Shown piece after piece: positions 27,200-35,915 of a DNA stretch of 64,000 bases. The notes beneath the pieces were generated by a model. It made no database searches. It was not told the origin of the DNA and saw only the letters and a list, made by a program, of their open reading frames with translations. The stretch covers positions 9,116 to 73,115 of the forward strand of contig CAYRGG010000018.1 of the NCBI GenBank assembly GCA_964423745.1. The letters run 5' to 3'. The DNA is from CAYRGG01 sp964423745. Lineage in GTDB: Bacteria > Pseudomonadota > Gammaproteobacteria > Competibacterales > Competibacteraceae. The first letter of the stretch is position 1. Each line of letters starts with the position of its first letter. Position numbers and translations under genes: made by a program.

Positions 27200-27643
27200 C
27201 TACTCCGTGGATATGGGTTCATTAAGATTTTCTAAGGCAGCACGTAGGGCGTGCCAAGCGAGAGTGGCGCATTTGACACGACTGGGATAATCGCGAACGC
27301 CCGCCAAGATAGATAACTTACCAAGTCCCGCCGAGGGTTCTGCTGTACCTGTCACGGTATCGTGAAACGTCTCGAAGAGAGGCTCTACATCCGCTACCGG
27401 TTTGCCTTTTAGCGCTTCTGTCATTAGCGACGCAGAGGCGGTGGAGATGGCGCAACCGGATCCTTGAAAGGCGACATCCTGGATGATTCCGTCTTTAACA
27501 TCTAAAAAAACGGTGACTTTGTCGCCACATAGAGGGTTATAACCATCTGCATGGTGGCTGCAGGGATCGATGCTGCGGAAGTTCCGCGGCTTTTTGTTAT
27601 GGTCCAGGATGACTTCCTGGTAAAGGTCACGAAGGCCAGACAT
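27200..27643 (-). CDS. sufU: SUF system NifU-like protein SufU
   Basis: 147 residues with the three cluster or zinc ligand cysteines in the expected settings: NPLCGDK, FQGSGCAIS and SRVKCATLAWHAL. The N-terminal LYQEVILDHNKKPRNF is also typical. SufU accepts sulfur from SufS or scaffolds clusters for delivery. Its ATG overlaps the sufS stop (TAATG), indicating coupled synthesis with its partner. Confidence 0.93.
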   Translation of the reverse strand: MSGLRDLYQEVILDHNKKPRNFRSIDPCSHHADGYNPLCGDKVTVFLDVKDGIIQDVAFQGSGCAISTASASLMTEALKGKPVADVEPLFETFHDTVTGTAEPSAGLGKLSILAGVRDYPSRVKCATLAWHALRAALENLNEPISTE

Positions 27644-28908
27644 TAGTCAAACAACTCCTTCACTTTCCAAACCGCGGCAATAAGGGTATCTACTTCAGCT
27701 CGGGTATTGTAGACGGCAAAGGAAGCCCGGGCCGTAGCAGGCACGCCGTAGTACTGCATGACCGGTTGTGCGCAATGATGACCGGCTCGAATCGCAACGC
27801 CTTCACGATCAAGAATGGTGCCCATATCGTGGGGGTGTACACCCTCCAGCACAAAGGATATGACCGCCGCCTTATGGCGAGCGGTGCCAATGAGACGCAA
27901 TCCAGGGATCTCACAAAGCTGTGCCGTGGCATAGGTCAGTAGATCGTGTTCCCGAGCAGCGATGGTGTCCAACCCAATGGTGTTAACCCAATCCAAGGCA
28001 GCGCCAAGCCCAATGACTCCTTCGATGTTGGGGGTGCCAGCCTCAAACTTGTTGGGTAGATCCGCATACTCAGTTTTTTCAAAGGTTACCGAGCGGATCA
28101 TGTCGCCGCCACCCTGATAGGGAGGCATTGCCTCCAGATACTCGGCTTTACCATACAATACACCCACGCCACTGGGTCCATAAATTTTATGGCTTGAAAA
28201 AGCCAAAAAATCGCAATCCAGGGACTGCACATCCAGGGCTAGGTGAGGCACCGATTGCGCAGCATCTAATAACACTGGAATACCTTTAGCGTGGGCCAGC
28301 TCAGTCATTTTCTGCACTGGGTTTAGGGTACCTAGCGCATTGGACAGATGGACCAAGGCAACCATTTTAGTGCGTTCCGTTAGTAAACGTTCATACTCTT
28401 CTAAGATGAGGTCGCCGGCCTCGGTCATGGGGATCACCCGTAATCGAGCGCCTTGCCGTTCACAAAGCATCTGCCAGGGTACAATATTGGAGTGATGCTC
28501 CATGGCGCTAATCACTACTTCATCACCGGCGCCCACCTGAATAGTGCCAAAACTATTGGCCACCAGGTTGATGGATTCGGTGGTGCCGCGGGTAAAAATA
28601 ATCTCCTTGGAGCTAGTGGCGTTTAAAAAAGCGCGAACTTTCTCCCGAGTCCCTTCAAAAGCTGCGGTGGAGCGTTCCGACAGGGCATGAACGCCGCGAT
28701 GAATATTACCGTAATACTGACTATAACAAGCGCTAATGGCTTCGATAACCGCTTTGGGTTTTTGCACCGAAGCGGCGTTATCCAAATACACCAACGGTTT
28801 ACCATAGATCTCTTGCTGGAGAATCGGAAAATCTTCGCGAATCGTTGCACAATCTAAGGTGGTTTGAACATCTTCGGGAAAAATCATCGCTTCATAAAGG
28901 GCGCTCAT
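27643..28908 (-). CDS. sufS: Cysteine desulfurase SufS
   Basis: 421 residues of the SufS/CsdA group of PLP enzymes. The PLP lysine is in FLAFSSHKIYGPSG and the catalytic Cys in RAGHHCAQPV; FTRGTTESINLVANSF is also diagnostic. It liberates sulfur from cysteine as a persulfide and passes it to SufU for clusters built on SufBCD. It lies between sufD and sufU in the same operon. Confidence 0.95.
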   Translation of the reverse strand: MSALYEAMIFPEDVQTTLDCATIREDFPILQQEIYGKPLVYLDNAASVQKPKAVIEAISACYSQYYGNIHRGVHALSERSTAAFEGTREKVRAFLNATSSKEIIFTRGTTESINLVANSFGTIQVGAGDEVVISAMEHHSNIVPWQMLCERQGARLRVIPMTEAGDLILEEYERLLTERTKMVALVHLSNALGTLNPVQKMTELAHAKGIPVLLDAAQSVPHLALDVQSLDCDFLAFSSHKIYGPSGVGVLYGKAEYLEAMPPYQGGGDMIRSVTFEKTEYADLPNKFEAGTPNIEGVIGLGAALDWVNTIGLDTIAAREHDLLTYATAQLCEIPGLRLIGTARHKAAVISFVLEGVHPHDMGTILDREGVAIRAGHHCAQPVMQYYGVPATARASFAVYNTRAEVDTLIAAVWKVKELFD

Positions 28909-28930
28909 GGCATCTTCCTCTCATCAATCG

Positions 28931-30208
28931 TCACGACAGCCGCTCCATAAGCAGGTTTTCTAGGCGTTCACGCAACGGTTTAAGGTGGATCTGTTCCACC
29001 AGATCATTGGCAAAGGCATACACCAACATATTCTGGGCTTCAACTTCGCCAATGCCTCGGGTGCGTAGATAAAATAGGGCATCTTGATCCAGAAAACCGA
29101 TGGTGGAACCGTGACTGCATTTCACATCGTCGGCAAGAATCTCCAACCGCGGGTTAGAGTTTGCCAGCGCCTGCCGAGATAACAATAGATTTTGATTGCT
29201 CTGATTTGCATTGGTTTGTTGGGCGTGTTTATGCACATGGATAAGACCGTCAAACACAGACCGTCCTTTCTCTTCTAGCACGCTCTTAAAGAGCTGATGG
29301 CTAGTGCCATGGGGTTTCGCATGTTCAACGCGAACGTGAAAGTCGCTCAATTGAGTGCCTTTCACCAGGGTAAGACCACTTACCTGGCAGGTAGCGCCTT
29401 CCCCATCTAGTAAGGCAAACACATCGGTACGACTACCGAGGCCCCCTAAGGATAGGAGTTGCGCATTGATCTGGCTATCCTGGGCTTGTAGCAGTTGCAA
29501 ATTAGCCACATGCCAAGCTTCCAAAGGCGCTTCCTGTACCTCGTAGTAATTGAGTATAGCGCCCGCTTCTTGACGGATCTCCGTTACCGGACAGCTTAAA
29601 CAGCGTCCACAACCTCGATATTCCGTCAAGAGGGTAGCCTCGCTGGCTGCTTCCATCACCACCAATGTGCGGGGGTAGTTCACGGTGTCGTCGCCCGTGG
29701 CGAAGAAAATCAGTTGCAAAGGCTGTTCTAAAACCGTGCCACGGGGTAAATAGACAAAAGCGCCATCTTCCCAAAACGCGCTGTTGCGGGCCGCAAAAGG
29801 ATTATCAATCAATTCCTTAACCTGGCCTAGATGACCCTCGACTAACTCGGGATGGGTGAGCAGTGCTTGTCCTAAACTAGCCACCAGTGCTTTAGCGGGT
29901 AACCCGTGCAACTCGGACAAGGTGGGTGCAAAACGCCCGTTGATGAAGACCAGCCGATGGGCACCCGGCAATGCTGGAAGCTGACTGGCATCTACCGTTG
30001 CCGTTTGGCTGGGTTGCCAGTCAATCTGACTAAGCCCAGTGGTGTCCGTAAACCGCCATGCTTCTTGTTTAGTAGAAGGAAGACCTAGTACCTCAAACTG
30101 TTCCAGCGCCCGGCGACGCAAGTTTAGCAACGAGTCCGGTTCGCGGCGTTTTACCACATCTTTTTCAAAGTCTTTCCGATCATAGTCGGCAAAGGCGGCG
30201 GCGGTCAT
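28931..30208 (-). CDS. sufD: Fe-S cluster assembly protein SufD
   Basis: 425 residues. The C-terminal beta-helix common to SufB/SufD includes CSHGSTIGFLDQDALFYLRTRGI near 355 and ends with the helical AQNMLVYAFANDLVEQI. The His and Cys used for the SufB-SufD interface are in KCSHG. SufD forms a complex with SufB and the ATPase SufC that assembles Fe-S clusters in the cytosol, often under stress. The start is 11 nt after sufC. Confidence 0.93.
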   Translation of the reverse strand: MTAAAFADYDRKDFEKDVVKRREPDSLLNLRRRALEQFEVLGLPSTKQEAWRFTDTTGLSQIDWQPSQTATVDASQLPALPGAHRLVFINGRFAPTLSELHGLPAKALVASLGQALLTHPELVEGHLGQVKELIDNPFAARNSAFWEDGAFVYLPRGTVLEQPLQLIFFATGDDTVNYPRTLVVMEAASEATLLTEYRGCGRCLSCPVTEIRQEAGAILNYYEVQEAPLEAWHVANLQLLQAQDSQINAQLLSLGGLGSRTDVFALLDGEGATCQVSGLTLVKGTQLSDFHVRVEHAKPHGTSHQLFKSVLEEKGRSVFDGLIHVHKHAQQTNANQSNQNLLLSRQALANSNPRLEILADDVKCSHGSTIGFLDQDALFYLRTRGIGEVEAQNMLVYAFANDLVEQIHLKPLRERLENLLMERLS

Positions 30209-30219
30209 CTCACAACCCC

Positions 30220-30990
30220 CTAGACAGTCGCCCGGCGCGCCCGGCCGGGTTCAGCGTTGTATAACGCATAGCCTTGCTCTTCCAGTTCCAGCGCTAGATC
30301 TTTATCCCCCGACCGAACGATGCGGCCGTTCACCAGCACATGGACATGGTCGGGGACGATATAGTCTAGCAACCGTTGGTAGTGGGTAATCACCAAAAAC
30401 GATCGCTCAGGGCCCCGCAGGCCATTAACGCCATCGGCCACGACTTTTAGGGCATCGATGTCGAGTCCAGAGTCGGTTTCATCCAGCACGGCGAAACGGG
30501 GTTCCATCACCGCCATCTGAAACACTTCATTGCGTTTTTTTTCGCCGCCGGAAAAACCGTGATTTACGGGTCGCTGTAGCATAGATTCATCCATCTTCAC
30601 CAATTCCATCCGTTGGTGTATCGTTTCCCAGAAATCCATGGCGTCCAGTTCCGGTTCATTGCGGTGTTTACGCATCGCGTTAACAGCCGCTTTAAGAAAA
30701 TACAGATTGCTAACGCCGGGAATCTCCACAGGATACTGAAAAGCTAAAAACAAGCCTTCCCGCGCCCGCTCTTCAGGAGCCATGTCCAGCACGTTTTTCC
30801 CTTCAAACAACACTTCGCCACGGGTCACGGTGTAGCCTTCACGGCCAGCGATCACATTGGCCAAGGTGCTTTTGCCGGAACCATTAGGGCCCATAATGGC
30901 ATGTACCTCACCGGGTTGAATGGCCAAGTCTATGCCGTTGAGGATTTCCCGGTCTCCGACGGTAGCGTATAAGTTCTTAATTTCCAACAT
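30220..30990 (-). CDS. sufC: Fe-S assembly ATPase SufC
   Basis: 256 residues, soluble ABC ATPase. Walker A GPNGSGKST, signature FSGGEKKRNE, Walker B FAVLDETDSGLD, and switch His VITHYQR are all present and characteristic of SufC. It powers conformational change in the SufBCD scaffold. It sits between sufB and sufD in the usual order. Confidence 0.95.
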   Translation of the reverse strand: MLEIKNLYATVGDREILNGIDLAIQPGEVHAIMGPNGSGKSTLANVIAGREGYTVTRGEVLFEGKNVLDMAPEERAREGLFLAFQYPVEIPGVSNLYFLKAAVNAMRKHRNEPELDAMDFWETIHQRMELVKMDESMLQRPVNHGFSGGEKKRNEVFQMAVMEPRFAVLDETDSGLDIDALKVVADGVNGLRGPERSFLVITHYQRLLDYIVPDHVHVLVNGRIVRSGDKDLALELEEQGYALYNAEPGRARRATV

Positions 30991-31028
30991 ATCGTGTTCG
31001 CTCTTTATATTTAGGACTTAGGCGTGTA

Positions 31029-32477
31029 TTAGCCCACACTACCTTCCAGTTTCAACTCGATCAGCTTTTGGGCTTCCACCGCGAATTCCATGGGCAATTC
31101 TTTGAAAACCTCTTTGCAGAAACCGTTGACAATCAAGGAAACTGCATCCTCCGTGCTGATGCCCCGTTGATTGCAGTAGAAGATTTGATCTTCGCCGATC
31201 TTCGAGGTGGTGGCCTCGTGTTCTACCTGAGCTGACGGGTTTTGCACCTGAATATAGGGGAAGGTGTGAGCACCACATTGATCACCCATGAGCATGGAAT
31301 CACACTGGGAATAATTGCGGGCATTTTCTGCCGTGGGCATGATTTTAACCATGCCGCGATAGGCATTCTCCCCATGGCCCGCGGAAATACCTTTGGAGAC
31401 AATGGTGCTACGGGTATTTTTGCCGATGTGGATCATCTTGGTGCCGGTATCGGCCTGCTGATAATCCCGGGTCAACGCTACCGAGTAGAATTCTCCCACG
31501 GAGTTCTCACCCCGCAATACGCAACTGGGATACTTCCAGGTGATGGCGGAACCGGTTTCCACCTGGGTCCAGGAAATTTTTGAATTGCGCCCTTTGCACA
31601 ATCCGCGCTTGGTAACAAAGTTGTAAATACCCCCTTTGCCGTTTTCATCGCCGGGATACCAGTTTTGCACCGTGGAATATTTAATAGTGGCGTCATCCAG
31701 GGCCACCAGTTCCACCACCGCGGCATGTAGCTGGTTTTCATCCCGCTGGGGCGCTGTGCAGCCTTCCAGGTAGCTCACATAAGAGCCTTCTTCCGCAACA
31801 ATCAGGGTACGCTCGAACTGTCCGGTGTTCCCCGCGTTGATGCGAAAATAGGTGGATAGCTCCATGGGGCAACGCACGCCCTTGGGGATATAGCAGAAGG
31901 AGCCATCGGTGAAGACTGCGGAATTCAAGGTCGCAAAGAAGTTATCCCGGTAGGGCACTACGCTGCCTAGATATTTGCGCACCAAGTCAGGATGATCTTT
32001 CACCGCTTCCGAGAAAGAGCAAAAGATAATGCCTTTCTCCGCCAACTTGCCTTTAAAGCTGGTGGCCACGGAGACGCTATCGAATACGGCATCCACGGCG
32101 ACGCCCGCGAGTGCTGCTCGCTCGGCTAATGGGATGCCCAACTTTTCATAGGTTTTGAGGATTTCAGGGTCCACCTCATCGAGGCTTTTGGGGGCATTCT
32201 CTTTTGACTTAGGCGCGGCATAATAAGAAATCGATTGATAGTCGATGGGCGGATGATGGAGATGCGCCCAGTTAGGTTCTGCAATGGTTAACCAATGGCG
32301 ATAAGCCGTTAAGCGCCATTCCAGTAACCATTCGGGCTCGTCTTTTTTAGCAGAGATAAGCCGAATCACATCCTCGTTAAGACCCGGTGGCACCAGTTCC
32401 TGTTCCACGTCGGTGAAAAAACCAAATTCGTAACCGCCTTTGGTTAAATTTTCTATCGTTTGCTGATTGGCTGCCAT
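31029..32477 (-). CDS. sufB: Fe-S cluster assembly protein SufB
   Basis: 482 residues from the ATG at 32477, preferred over an upstream extension because AGAGGA lies just before it and the extension has no SufB similarity. Family segments include YISYYAAPKSKEN-like text, FFATLNSAVFTDGSFCYIPKGVRCP, and EDQIFYCNQRGISTEDAVSLIVNGFC. The conserved C-terminal Cys and Glu ligands for the nascent cluster are present. SufB is the scaffold of the SufBCD complex. It begins 25 nt after the regulator gene. Confidence 0.95.
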   Translation of the reverse strand: MAANQQTIENLTKGGYEFGFFTDVEQELVPPGLNEDVIRLISAKKDEPEWLLEWRLTAYRHWLTIAEPNWAHLHHPPIDYQSISYYAAPKSKENAPKSLDEVDPEILKTYEKLGIPLAERAALAGVAVDAVFDSVSVATSFKGKLAEKGIIFCSFSEAVKDHPDLVRKYLGSVVPYRDNFFATLNSAVFTDGSFCYIPKGVRCPMELSTYFRINAGNTGQFERTLIVAEEGSYVSYLEGCTAPQRDENQLHAAVVELVALDDATIKYSTVQNWYPGDENGKGGIYNFVTKRGLCKGRNSKISWTQVETGSAITWKYPSCVLRGENSVGEFYSVALTRDYQQADTGTKMIHIGKNTRSTIVSKGISAGHGENAYRGMVKIMPTAENARNYSQCDSMLMGDQCGAHTFPYIQVQNPSAQVEHEATTSKIGEDQIFYCNQRGISTEDAVSLIVNGFCKEVFKELPMEFAVEAQKLIELKLEGSVG

Positions 32478-32502
32478 GGAAGATCCTCTGAAATACAAAA
32501 AT

Positions 32503-32973
32503 TCAACGATGATTAGATGAGCCGGCTGTGGGTAGCACGCCACCCTGGAACAGCCCAACCGGTAGCGGGGTAGGACGGCTCATGTCTAGCAGACTGATGC
32601 CTTCCAAGGCTGTACGGATAGCGTTATTGATGCGATGCCAGTGGCCGCTAACTGTGCAATGACTTTCATACATACACCCATTTAAAACGTCTTCGCTACA
32701 TAAGGTGATAGCAATGGGTCCCTCGATGGCGTCGACAATATCCGCCGCGGAAATGGTTTCCGGCGGACGGGTTAGGCTATAGCCTCCTTGCGCACCTCGT
32801 TGGGAGGTTAGCAAACCAGCTCGGGCCAGCGCCTTCAGGATCTTGCTCACCATAGGTAACGGCATATGGTGTTGTTTAGCTAGGGTGGCTGCGCTATAAG
32901 ACGATTCAGCGTCGCTCGCCATAGTCGTCAACAGCACAATACCGTAGTCAGTCTCCCGGGTAATACGGATCAT
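32503..32973 (-). CDS. sufR: Rrf2-family SUF regulator
   Basis: 156 residues. The N-terminal winged helix (MIRITRETDYGIVLLTTMA, and SKILKALARAGLLTSQRGAQGGYSLTRP) is that of the Rrf2 family, and three cysteines in TLCSEDVLNGCMYESHC are positioned to bind a [2Fe-2S] cluster as in IscR. It is the first gene of the suf operon and therefore probably autoregulates it according to Fe-S status. The C-terminal tail of about 25 residues is Pro/Gly-rich. A candidate operator lies 25 bp upstream. Confidence 0.92.
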   Translation of the reverse strand: MIRITRETDYGIVLLTTMASDAESSYSAATLAKQHHMPLPMVSKILKALARAGLLTSQRGAQGGYSLTRPPETISAADIVDAIEGPIAITLCSEDVLNGCMYESHCTVSGHWHRINNAIRTALEGISLLDMSRPTPLPVGLFQGGVLPTAGSSNHR

Positions 32974-32997
32974 AATAATTTATTTTGCCAGTTAATT

Positions 32998-33013
32998 GGT
33001 ACTGAATTAGTCC
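32998..33013 (-). promoter_or_regulatory. Candidate Rrf2/IscR-type operator upstream of suf operon
   Basis: On the minus strand it reads GGACTAATTCAGTACC, an imperfect palindrome. Its centre GACTAATTCAGT(A) agrees with 12 of 13 positions of the core of the type 1 IscR motif (GACT-RWWWY-AGTC); the flanks match poorly. It lies 25 bp before the sufR start, where a repressor could block transcription. Confidence 0.45.
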
Positions 33014-33122
33014 TATTTGGCCTATGATAGTTCCAAACGGTGCTGTTGGGAAGAGAAATTATTGAGAAGTTTGCTAAGCATGGCACCGAAGCTGAGCAGT
33101 TTTAGAGCGGCTTCAGACATGG

Positions 33123-33794
33123 CTAATTAACTCGTGTTGTTTTGATGAGCGCTGCGAGTAAGAGATACAGCATAAAAGCATTGAGGAGATGCCACAAGAA
33201 ATGGGTGCCCACAGGAAAGGCACGGCAAAGGTTATTATCAACGGTTCGAAAGGTAAGGGAAACTAAAAAAATCATTGAAGCTATAAAAAATGCACGGGCA
33301 GCGGGATGATGCTTGACCAACAGATGACCTGTGCAGCCTAATAGCGCCGTATAAGCGGGCAAATACATAATAGAGCCGTTTAGCGTATCGCCAGGAAATA
33401 GCCTTGCGAAACTCACGTTAACCATCTGAAACCCTATAAAAAACAATAACGCTTGCCAGCCGTCACAGTGTCCAATCCTAACCAGAAAACTGAGAAAAAA
33501 CCCATTGATAAATAGGGTGATTGGAATTACGTCGGCAAGCGCCGCCCAAGGCATGGCATAAGCGTGCCAAAGGGCGCTGCCTAGGCCGATGGCAAAAAGA
33601 CAACCCACTAAAAAAATAAGGTCCCAATCTGTTTTAAAATGAAACCACGAACGTTCAAAAAGGACTTTTCCAGCGGCTACCGCCGCGGCAATAAAGGCTA
33701 AATTAGTGAGCAGATTAAAGGGTTCGGCCCATAAACCGAATTGGGTGCGTTCGCAGTAGATGGCTAGAAAAGAAGCAGTTTGAAACTCTGACAC
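33123..33794 (-). CDS. Ceramidase-like (CREST superfamily) membrane protein
   Basis: 223 residues with about seven membrane helices. The CREST-type hydrolase signature is present: CERTQFGLWAEPFNLLTN near 14, GSALWHAYAMPWAALADVIPITLF in the middle (His and Asp), and FPVGTHFLWHLLNAFMLYLL at the C-terminus (paired His). The His/Asp set would bind zinc for amide hydrolysis as in alkaline ceramidases. Bacterial substrates are not established. The start is GTG at 33794. It is monocistronic, upstream of and facing the same way as sufR. Confidence 0.75.
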   Translation of the reverse strand: MSEFQTASFLAIYCERTQFGLWAEPFNLLTNLAFIAAAVAAGKVLFERSWFHFKTDWDLIFLVGCLFAIGLGSALWHAYAMPWAALADVIPITLFINGFFLSFLVRIGHCDGWQALLFFIGFQMVNVSFARLFPGDTLNGSIMYLPAYTALLGCTGHLLVKHHPAARAFFIASMIFLVSLTFRTVDNNLCRAFPVGTHFLWHLLNAFMLYLLLAALIKTTRVN

Positions 33795-33876
33795 ATTAAA
33801 GAATTCCGTTATCTATTGGGCAACGCCCCGATAGATAATCGCTGGGGCGTTCGGCTGTTTGTGAGTTTCTATCCGA

Positions 33877-34071
33877 CTACATTAAGCAACTGTCTATATC
33901 AATGCCATATCGTTCTCGCTCATGCGCAATCTCTACCAGCGTTACGAACCACCCAGTATTACTGGCATACATTTGCGCATGGCGTTTGAATCGAAAGTAC
34001 AAAGGTTTGCCATCTGTATCGGTAACTCGCCAGGCCATGCCTTCAGGCGCCATCTGATCATTTTCTTTCAT
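33877..34071 (-). CDS. Hypothetical protein, 64 aa
   Basis: A small soluble frame with ATG at 34071 and AGGA about 9 nt upstream. It reads MAWRVTDTDGKPLYFRFKRHAQMYASNTGWFVTLVEI, a plausible compact alpha/beta fold, with an acidic end. No family recognised. It is divergent from ybjQ. Moderate confidence that it is translated. Confidence 0.45.
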   Translation of the reverse strand: MKENDQMAPEGMAWRVTDTDGKPLYFRFKRHAQMYASNTGWFVTLVEIAHERERYGIDIDSCLM

Positions 34072-34171
34072 TAGTCTTTTTCCTATTGCTTATTTAAAAT
34101 AAATCACTAGACAAAATTTCTGCCATATTTTTTATCACATATTCATAGTGATTTTATGGAGGTATCGATTT

Positions 34172-34492
34172 ATGTTAATGACAACAACTCCAACTGTAGA
34201 AGGCAAGACAATTACCCAATATCTGGGGGTAGTAGTGGGTGAAGCGATTTTAGGTGCCAATATTTTCAAGGATCTTTTCGCCGGTATTCGGGATATTGTC
34301 GGTGGTAGATCCGCCGCCTATGAAAAGGAACTAGCGAAAGCCCGAAAAATCGCCTTTGGCGAACTCCAAGAGCGGGCCAAGGAATTGGGCGCCAATGCTG
34401 TGGTGGGCATCGATCTAGATTACGAGACGGTAGGTCAGCAGGGCAGTATGTTAATGGTGAGTATAAGTGGTACGGCGGTAGTATTAAAATAA
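34172..34492 (+). CDS. ybjQ: YbjQ family protein (DUF74)
   Basis: 106 residues. The start at 34172 is preceded by GGAGG at about 9 nt and matches the family N-terminus (TTTPTVEGKTI). The core GEAILGANIFKDLFAGIRDIVGGRSAAYEKELAKARKIAFGEL and the ending GANAVVGIDLDYETVG, SMLMVSISGTAV closely follow E. coli YbjQ. The family forms oligomers of unknown function, sometimes called heavy-metal-binding. It stands alone here. Confidence 0.93.
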   Translation: MLMTTTPTVEGKTITQYLGVVVGEAILGANIFKDLFAGIRDIVGGRSAAYEKELAKARKIAFGELQERAKELGANAVVGIDLDYETVGQQGSMLMVSISGTAVVLK

Positions 34493-34711
34493 ATGGCACC
34501 GTTGTAAATCTTAATCAAATTTGGTTAGGATTTGCAATGGAAACGCCTTTATTTCAACCCAGTTGGCTAGTCCCAGCTCGTGAATTTGCATAAAATGGTG
34601 CGTAGCAAAACTAGACGCATATATCATCGGGTATCTGGCTCAAGTAATCGACATACCTCAAGGGGCGATTGATTGCTTTGATTTGGCGATGACAGTGTGG
34701 AGAAATTAGGA

Positions 34712-35908
34712 TCAATGCTCCCGTACTTTTATGCCATCCTCAACCTCATCGCTGGGATGGTCGATGACCCTGTCACCCTCTTTTACACCGTCTAGTATCT
34801 GCGCCACCAGACCATTGCGCCGACCAACCTTGACCGCACGGCGTGTAGCGCGTACATCTTCGACGGTAAAAACCGCCCAACCGTCCTGGAAACGAAACAG
34901 GCTGCTGGCGGGTACCTGTAAAACATGGTCTTCATGCCAAATGATAAAGCGGGCTTCCACTCGATAACCGTCACCCAAACGTTGCCACTGCTGGAACGGT
35001 GAGGTAAAATCAGAGATGATCAGCACCCGTTGTTCTTCCACCCCCAGGGCGGAGATTTTAGTAAAACCCACCGGCTCGACGGTACGCACGATACCTTGCA
35101 AGGGTTGCTCCTCGCCCCACCGGTCAAACAGCACTTTCATGCCGGGTTTAATCTTTACTGCGTCGGCGGAGAGCACGTCCACTTCGATCTCTAATGCCCG
35201 AGTGTTACCCACTTCTAATAATGGTTCGCCGGTGCGCACTGGTCCTTCGCATTGGTGAGGAGCTTTTAGAATAACACCATCGATAGGCGAACGAACCGGT
35301 ACCGTTTCAGCTGGTGCGTCGCTGCTACCGGCGGTATACTCAAGAACAACCTGGGCTGCTTGCAGTTCAGACCGAGCCACGTCGGTATTAAAGTCGGCTG
35401 AGCGTTTGGCAGCCGCGGTGGTCTTGGCAGCGGCGACAGCCCTGTCGAAAGCGTCCTGTGAAATAAGCCCTTTGTCCAGCAACGGTTGCAGCCGTTTGAG
35501 TTCGGTGGCGGCCAGTTGTTCTGCGGTTGCCGCAGCGTCGGCTTGTTCTTGCGCGGCACGCAAGGCAGCTGCGGCTCTGGCCACCTGGACCTTGGCCTCG
35601 GCGCGACTGCGGGGATCCAACACCTGTGATTCTAATGGGCTGATGCTCAGTAGCACTTGACCCTTTGTTACCGGGTCGCCCACCTCCAGTTGTACGCGAC
35701 AGGCCACCCCATCCACCGGAGCTGAAATAATGTAGCGATCCATAAGTCGGGTGCGGCCTTCTTCTTCGATGGTGACGGTCAGGGGAGCGTGTTTAACTGG
35801 GATGGCTTCCACTGTCACCGGTTGCGGCCAAAAACCCCAAACCAGTAGGCCGACAACCAATACCGCCATGAACATGATAAACGGATGTTTTCGCAATGCG
35901 CTATGCAT
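34712..35908 (-). CDS. Periplasmic adaptor (HlyD/MacA-like) of an ABC exporter
   Basis: 398 residues. One N-terminal helix (about 9-29), a lipoyl/barrel-sandwich region (RVQLEVGDPVTKGQVLLSISPLESQV), a coiled-coil hairpin around 100-185 rich in Ala/Glu, and a beta-barrel/membrane-proximal part. It bridges an inner-membrane transporter to an outer-membrane channel. It is the last gene of the tetR-ATPase-permease-adaptor operon, 7 nt after the permease. No outer-membrane factor is encoded locally. Confidence 0.85.
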   Translation of the reverse strand: MHSALRKHPFIMFMAVLVVGLLVWGFWPQPVTVEAIPVKHAPLTVTIEEEGRTRLMDRYIISAPVDGVACRVQLEVGDPVTKGQVLLSISPLESQVLDPRSRAEAKVQVARAAAALRAAQEQADAAATAEQLAATELKRLQPLLDKGLISQDAFDRAVAAAKTTAAAKRSADFNTDVARSELQAAQVVLEYTAGSSDAPAETVPVRSPIDGVILKAPHQCEGPVRTGEPLLEVGNTRALEIEVDVLSADAVKIKPGMKVLFDRWGEEQPLQGIVRTVEPVGFTKISALGVEEQRVLIISDFTSPFQQWQRLGDGYRVEARFIIWHEDHVLQVPASSLFRFQDGWAVFTVEDVRATRRAVKVGRRNGLVAQILDGVKEGDRVIDHPSDEVEDGIKVREH

Positions 35909-35915
35909 TATCGGT

